A stretch of 32,664 nt of DNA from Thermoflexus hugenholtzii JAD2 (GTDB lineage: Bacteria > Chloroflexota > Anaerolineae > Thermoflexales > Thermoflexaceae): contig NZ_FYEK01000031.1 in assembly GCF_900187885.1 (NCBI RefSeq), positions 1 to 32,664 of the forward strand, read 5' to 3'. Under the pieces are notes generated by a model. It was not told the DNA's origin, did not search any database, and was given only the letters and a program-made list of their open reading frames with translations. Both the position numbers and the translations under genes were made by a program. Positions 29,413 to 32,664 of the stretch are shown here, one piece after another (positions within the stretch are counted from its first letter, which is position 1; each line of letters opens with the position of its first letter).

Positions 29413-30084
29413 ATGGGGTCCGTGTGGATGCTGATCCTCGGCGCGTATCTGATCGGATCGTTCCCCACAGGCTGGCTGGTGGTTCGCCTGCTGACCGGGC
29501 AGGATGTGCGGCGGATCGGCAGCGGCCGGACGGGCGGGACCAACGCGATGCGCGCCGGGGGGCTCCCGGCCGGCTTGCTCACCGGCCTGGGAGATCTTGT
29601 CAAAGGATTCCTGGCCATCGAATGGGCCCGGATGCTGTTTCCGGGCCAGCCCCTGGCCGGGGCGGTGGCGGGCATCTTGGCCGTGGCCGGCCATAACTGG
29701 CCGATCTGGCTGAGGTTCCGGGGCGGGGCGGGGACCGCTCCGAACCTGGGGACGGCCATCGCCCTCTGGCCCCTGGTCGCGGCCGTGCTGTTGCCTCTGG
29801 TTCCTCTCCTTGCTGCCCTCACCGGATACGCATCGATGACTTCCTTGATCCTCGCTTTTGTGGTCCCTGGGCTCTTCGCCCTGCGCGCGGTGGCCTTCGG
29901 GGGGCCATGGGCGGAGGTCCTGTATGGGCTTGGCACCCTCGGGCTGATCGTCTGGGCCCTGCGCCCGAACTTTCGGCGCCTCCGGGAGGGGACCGAGCCC
30001 CGCCTGCGCCTCTCCGGGTGGCCCAAGGCCCCCGTCCCTTCCGGGCTGGCGGAAGGCAATGAGCGGTCCAGGACGTCGGCCTGA
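29413..30084 (+). CDS. Divergent PlsY-like glycerol-3-phosphate acyltransferase
   Basis: A 223-residue integral membrane protein of the PlsY family, with about five hydrophobic helices. Motif 1 is I-G-S-F-P-T-G, motif 2 is I-G-S-G-R-T-G-G-T-N-A-M-R (usual G-S-G-N-x-G-A-T-N-x-x-R) and motif 3 is G-H-N-W-P at 93-97 followed by F-R-G-G-A-G-T-A at 102-109 (usual F-K-G-G-K-G-V-A). The Ser, His and Asn that are essential in studied PlsY proteins are kept, but the Lys of the G-G-K-G loop is Ala106 and the Asn of motif 2 is Arg. PlsY acylates glycerol-3-phosphate from acyl-phosphate. Activity may be altered. GAGGAGG precedes ATG 29413. The C-terminal 35 residues are an unusual Arg/Pro-rich extension. 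Confidence 0.82.
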   Translation: MGSVWMLILGAYLIGSFPTGWLVVRLLTGQDVRRIGSGRTGGTNAMRAGGLPAGLLTGLGDLVKGFLAIEWARMLFPGQPLAGAVAGILAVAGHNWPIWLRFRGGAGTAPNLGTAIALWPLVAAVLLPLVPLLAALTGYASMTSLILAFVVPGLFALRAVAFGGPWAEVLYGLGTLGLIVWALRPNFRRLREGTEPRLRLSGWPKAPVPSGLAEGNERSRTSA

Positions 30085-30155
30085 CCTTGCGTGAGACCTC
30101 GGGAGAGGTCCACTCTCCTATCCTCCGCTCAGGGATTCCCCTCCGAGGACAGAAC

Positions 30156-30830
30156 ATGCGCTGGGAGACCCTGGATGGCATGATGGCAGGGGATTATCGG
30201 ATCCGGGTGCGAGAGGAGGGCCGGAGCGTCACAGCCGGCCAGCGCTATGTGGCGTTTTACCTGGAGCGCGAGGGCCTCCTTTCGGAGCGCCCCATCCTGC
30301 GGGGGCTTTCCGCCGGTCCGCGTCCGCAGCCGATCCCCGGCTGGCTCGATGGCTTCTTTCAGAACCCGGTTCGCTTCCAGGGCGTGCCCGTGGCGCTTCC
30401 GGAGCGGGTGGTGCGAGCGTTCTTCCGACGCATCGGCGAGTTGATCCCGCCGGGAGGGTGGTTGGGGCTGGCCTACGAGACGTTCGGCGAGAGCCAGCCG
30501 ATCCATCGGGAGACCGAGCAGGCCCTCCGGCTGGGGATCCCTCCGATCCTGACCCCGCTGGGGATGTGCTTGTTCTATGCCGGGTGCGCCTTCCCCATCC
30601 GCGACTGGTCCATCGCGGAGGGGTGGCGGGAGGGCCCGCGCAAGCTGCAGGGGTTCAAGCCCCGGGATCGGGAGCGCTATCTGGATGTGGTCGATGCGCT
30701 GTGGGAAGAGATCCGGGCTTTTCTGCGCCGCACCGAGGGATCCTCCCGGCCCGAGTTCGCGGCCGCCCGACGCCGCGTCGAGGATCTCCTCTCCCTTTGG
30801 AGCTCCCGCGGGGCCGACGAAGCGCTCTGA
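30156..30830 (+). CDS. Protein of unknown function, possibly DUF1122
   Basis: A 224-residue soluble protein. Segments G-W-L-G-L-A-Y-E-T-F-G-E-S-Q, L-G-I-P-P-I-L-T-P-L-G and I-A-E-G-W-R-E-G-P-R-K-L-Q-G-F-K-P suggest the DUF1122 family found in archaea and some Chloroflexota, but this is from memory of the family and is tentative. No signal peptide or membrane segment is seen. Two Cys residues lie close together in M-C-L-F-Y-A-G-C. ATG 30156 follows a weak GAGGA; a TTG at 30087 in the same frame would add 23 residues. It follows the plsY-like gene by about 70 bases and converges with the serine-hydrolase-like gene. Confidence 0.7.
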   Translation: MRWETLDGMMAGDYRIRVREEGRSVTAGQRYVAFYLEREGLLSERPILRGLSAGPRPQPIPGWLDGFFQNPVRFQGVPVALPERVVRAFFRRIGELIPPGGWLGLAYETFGESQPIHRETEQALRLGIPPILTPLGMCLFYAGCAFPIRDWSIAEGWREGPRKLQGFKPRDRERYLDVVDALWEEIRAFLRRTEGSSRPEFAAARRRVEDLLSLWSSRGADEAL

Positions 30831-30851
30831 TGGAAGGGGATCCCCTGACTT

Positions 30852-32297
30852 TTACTCCGAGGGCGTCCCCAGGAAGAACTGGGATGTGATCCGGGAGAGA
30901 TCCCCCATCATCCGTACGGCCTGTTCCCATTCCATCAGGATGGGGCGGTGCAGGAAGACCACCAACACATACTCGGCGCGCCCGGCGAGGACGATCCCTG
31001 CGTCCGCCCGGGTTTCGTTCGTCCAGCCAGGCCGACGGGCGAAGGCGATGCCGGGGGGGAGGCCGGCGGCCAGCAGGGTGGGCTGACCCTGGGGATCCAG
31101 CAGGCGATTCTGGGTCATCGCCTCCAGGATGAACTGGCATTCCCCGGGTTGAACGGCGCCCTCGGAGACGAGGGGGAGCGGTCCGCCCTCCTGAGTGCAT
31201 TGTCGGAGCATCTCCAGGAGCACCCCCAGGTCCTCCGGGGTGGTCTGCTGGCGCGGATCGGGATGGGTGGGAAGCTCCGGCCGGCTGTTGGCTGGGGTCA
31301 CCACTGCAGGCGGGGTGCCCGGCTGGTCGAAGGGCCACGCCATGAAGGAGTTCACCAGCCCCAGCTCCCGCAGGAGCGCGGTCACCCGCTCCGCCCCTTT
31401 CGCTGGGTCACCTTCCCCGAGGTCTGTTAGGAGCGTGTCCACGGCTGGCAGGGCGGTTTCATCGGTTAGCATCCGGAACACTGTCTGGCGGCGCGCCTCG
31501 TCGTGGATGAGGTCCCGGGCCCGGGCGACCGCGAGGGCCACGGGCAGGCGCATCACCCCCACTCCGGAGAACGGCAGGTCCCCGTTGTGCATCCAGGTCT
31601 CCCCCCGACGCAGGTCTTTGATGAAGATCCCGGCGGTGCCGTCGAAGGCGCTCAGGTAAGCCTCGAAGAACCGACCCAGGGCGGAGAGGGAAAGGGGCGG
31701 GGCGGGCTTCTCGTCCACCACCAGGGCGACCTCGCGGGGGGCCGCCTGGGCCAGGGCGGCCTGGAGGCGCTCCGCGGAGCGGCTGATGTTCAGCACGTGG
31801 CCCGGGCGGCCTGGCGTGAAGGCGAAGCGCTCCAGGTCCGGCTGGGGCTCCACCGGTGGCTCATCGAAGCGGCGGGCGACCTCCAGCAGCCACAGGCGGA
31901 TCTTCTCCGGGGAGGCCTGGATCGCCACCGGGAGATCCCGGGGTGGGGGCGGCTGGCGGAAGAGGAATTGCAGGAAAGCGCCCGGGCGCTGGCGCTCGGA
32001 TAAGGCCTGCTGCAGCAGCTCCCGGCTTTTACCCCGATCGAGCCGCGCCTCCACATCCGCGGGGTCCAGCATCAGGGTGTGATCCTGATACTGCACGCGC
32101 AGCGGAGCGGCCAGGGCGCGCTCCACCGCGTCCAGCGCCTCCTCGATGGAGCGTCCGCCCACAGCCAGCCCGGCCACGGTCCAGGTCCGGGGGATCCGCT
32201 GCAGCTCCTGCTGGAAGAGGGCGAACTGCCAGATCAGGAAGCCCACCAGCAGGAGGGCGACCCCGCGGCTGAGCCATCGGTTCCACGCGCGCGGCAT
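30852..32297 (-). CDS. Serine-hydrolase (class A beta-lactamase) fold protein lacking the SxxK motif
   Basis: A 481-residue protein with an N-terminal membrane segment (residues 13-29), then a VanW/PG_binding_4-like region (about 40-210), and a C-terminal domain with the fold of class A beta-lactamase-related enzymes (about 215-475). At the expected S-x-x-K site the sequence is F-S-G-V-G-V-M-R-L-P-V-A: position 247 is Gly and 250 Arg, so neither nucleophile nor general base is present. The S-D-N motif region reads L-P-A-V-D-T-L-L and is also changed. The fold-typical L-G-E-G-D, L-L-R-E-L-G-L and N-E-T-R-A-D-A-G-I-V segments remain. It is therefore probably a non-catalytic envelope protein. 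AGGAGGGG precedes ATG 32297. Confidence 0.85.
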   Translation of the reverse strand: MPRAWNRWLSRGVALLLVGFLIWQFALFQQELQRIPRTWTVAGLAVGGRSIEEALDAVERALAAPLRVQYQDHTLMLDPADVEARLDRGKSRELLQQALSERQRPGAFLQFLFRQPPPPRDLPVAIQASPEKIRLWLLEVARRFDEPPVEPQPDLERFAFTPGRPGHVLNISRSAERLQAALAQAAPREVALVVDEKPAPPLSLSALGRFFEAYLSAFDGTAGIFIKDLRRGETWMHNGDLPFSGVGVMRLPVALAVARARDLIHDEARRQTVFRMLTDETALPAVDTLLTDLGEGDPAKGAERVTALLRELGLVNSFMAWPFDQPGTPPAVVTPANSRPELPTHPDPRQQTTPEDLGVLLEMLRQCTQEGGPLPLVSEGAVQPGECQFILEAMTQNRLLDPQGQPTLLAAGLPPGIAFARRPGWTNETRADAGIVLAGRAEYVLVVFLHRPILMEWEQAVRMMGDLSRITSQFFLGTPSE

Positions 32298-32375
32298 CGA
32301 TGACCCCTCCTCTCTATTGAGGTCTGAGCACCCACCCATTTAGGACTTACGTTGTTTCCTGGGTATTCCGGTCGT

Positions 32376-32399
32376 GGCCTTGGGTTTTAGCCCGAGGCC
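32376..32399 (-). ncRNA. Hairpin over the tnpB stop codon, possible omega-RNA element
   Basis: GGCCTTGGG and CCCGAGGCC form a 9-bp stem with one G-T pair around a TTTTAG loop, reading over the tnpB stop. TnpB guide RNAs usually derive from the 3' end of the gene and the right end of the element, so this is a candidate part of one. Neither the RNA ends nor the element boundary can be fixed from this copy. Confidence 0.35.
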
Positions 32400-32664
32400 A
32401 GAGGACCGGCCACCGGGGTTGCCCACCGACCCCTGCCTCGAAGGCCCAAGCCCCCGAGGAATTCCACCCCCCTGCGGGCGATGTTCACCGCCGCCGCCGC
32501 GTGACGGCTCATCCTCACCCCGCAAGGGCACGTCAGGACGTGTCCCCTTAGCCTTTCACCCACCTTGCCGCATACCGGACACGCCCGGGACGTGTTCTGC
32601 GGATCCACAAAAATCACCGGAACCCCGTAAAACCTCGCCTTCTGAACCAGAAGGCGATGGAAAG
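32387..32664 (-). CDS. tnpB: TnpB-family (IS200/IS605 OrfB) protein, 3' part only
   Basis: The frame is open to the window end, so the 5' part is missing; 92 residues are visible. Features are H-R-L-L-V-Q-K-A, then V-I-F-V-D-P-Q-N-T-S-R-A-C-P-V-C-G, a zinc ribbon (C-P-V-C ... C-P-C-G), and an end rich in Gly and Arg. In TnpB the RuvC-III motif after the ribbon is D-R-D-x-N-A-A; here it is S-R-H-A-A-A-A-V-N-I, so the catalytic Asp is His. TnpB is an RNA-guided nuclease of IS200/IS605 elements; this copy may be inactive. A hairpin at 32376-32399 spans the stop codon and could be part of a guide RNA. The tnpA gene is not in view. Confidence 0.82.
   Translation of the reverse strand, partial: FHRLLVQKARFYGVPVIFVDPQNTSRACPVCGKVGERLRGHVLTCPCGVRMSRHAAAAVNIARRGVEFLGGLGLRGRGRWATPVAGPLASG

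Noticed and set aside
30837-30846. GGGGATCCCC palindrome between convergent genes as a terminator
   Set aside because: The two G-C arms leave only a 2-base loop, too tight to form a terminator hairpin.
1-32664. tRNA genes or a CRISPR array
   Set aside because: No T-loop sequences in a cloverleaf context and no regularly spaced direct repeats were found.

Overview
The window looks like chromosomal DNA from a thermophilic, GC-rich bacterium, most probably a member of the Chloroflexota close to Thermoflexus or Anaerolineae. This placement is an inference. It rests on the high GC, the housekeeping genes present, Thr-Pro repeat tracts in exported proteins, a GldA/F/G-DUF4340 transporter operon and a COG2403-type cyclic-diphosphoglycerate synthetase-like GTPase. 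No rRNA, tRNA or CRISPR array was seen.

Layout. 1-3651 (+): the end of a TPR protein, a DUF4349 lipoprotein, a cloverleaf-like palindromic repeat, a nucleotidyltransferase/HEPN pair whose HEPN gene is frameshifted, and an MBL-fold hydrolase. 3673-9025 (+): a promoter, a four-gene ABC export operon and the primary sigma factor. 9139-11474 (-): an XdhC-like protein and MiaB, each with its own signals. 11742-12459 (+): a second, intact HEPN/nucleotidyltransferase pair in reversed order. 12496-16522 (-): a compact operon fabG - asp23-like - nusB - tatA - tatC - COG2403 GTPase, with several overlaps. 16651-20395 (+): a DUF71-type ATPase, a glycosyltransferase, a PTPS-family protein and a FolK-FolP fusion; the last two suggest folate pterin synthesis. 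20449-20904 (-): an FHA protein. 20999-26205 (+): an epimerase, an orphan solute-binding lipoprotein, a YdjM-like membrane protein, a GH108 muramidase with an unusual N-terminal helical domain, and a TPR lipoprotein. 26266-27540 (-): HicBA, a solitary GroES and a glutaredoxin. 27735-30830 (+): SlyD behind a leader carrying a terminator-like hairpin, a MoeB/ThiF protein behind three GC-rich hairpins, a divergent PlsY, and a protein of unknown function. 30852-32664 (-): a serine-hydrolase-fold protein lacking its catalytic residues and the 3' part of a TnpB gene.

Most of this is ordinary core genome in short directons. The accessory elements are two HEPN/MNT modules, HicBA, the repeat and TnpB. 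The points most worth a second look are: the serine hydrolase without its SxxK motif; the PTPS protein next to FolK-FolP that lacks the usual catalytic Cys; the muramidase with a WXG100-like N-terminus; the slyD leader; the 5-bp duplication that breaks the first HEPN gene; and the TnpB with an altered RuvC-III motif.
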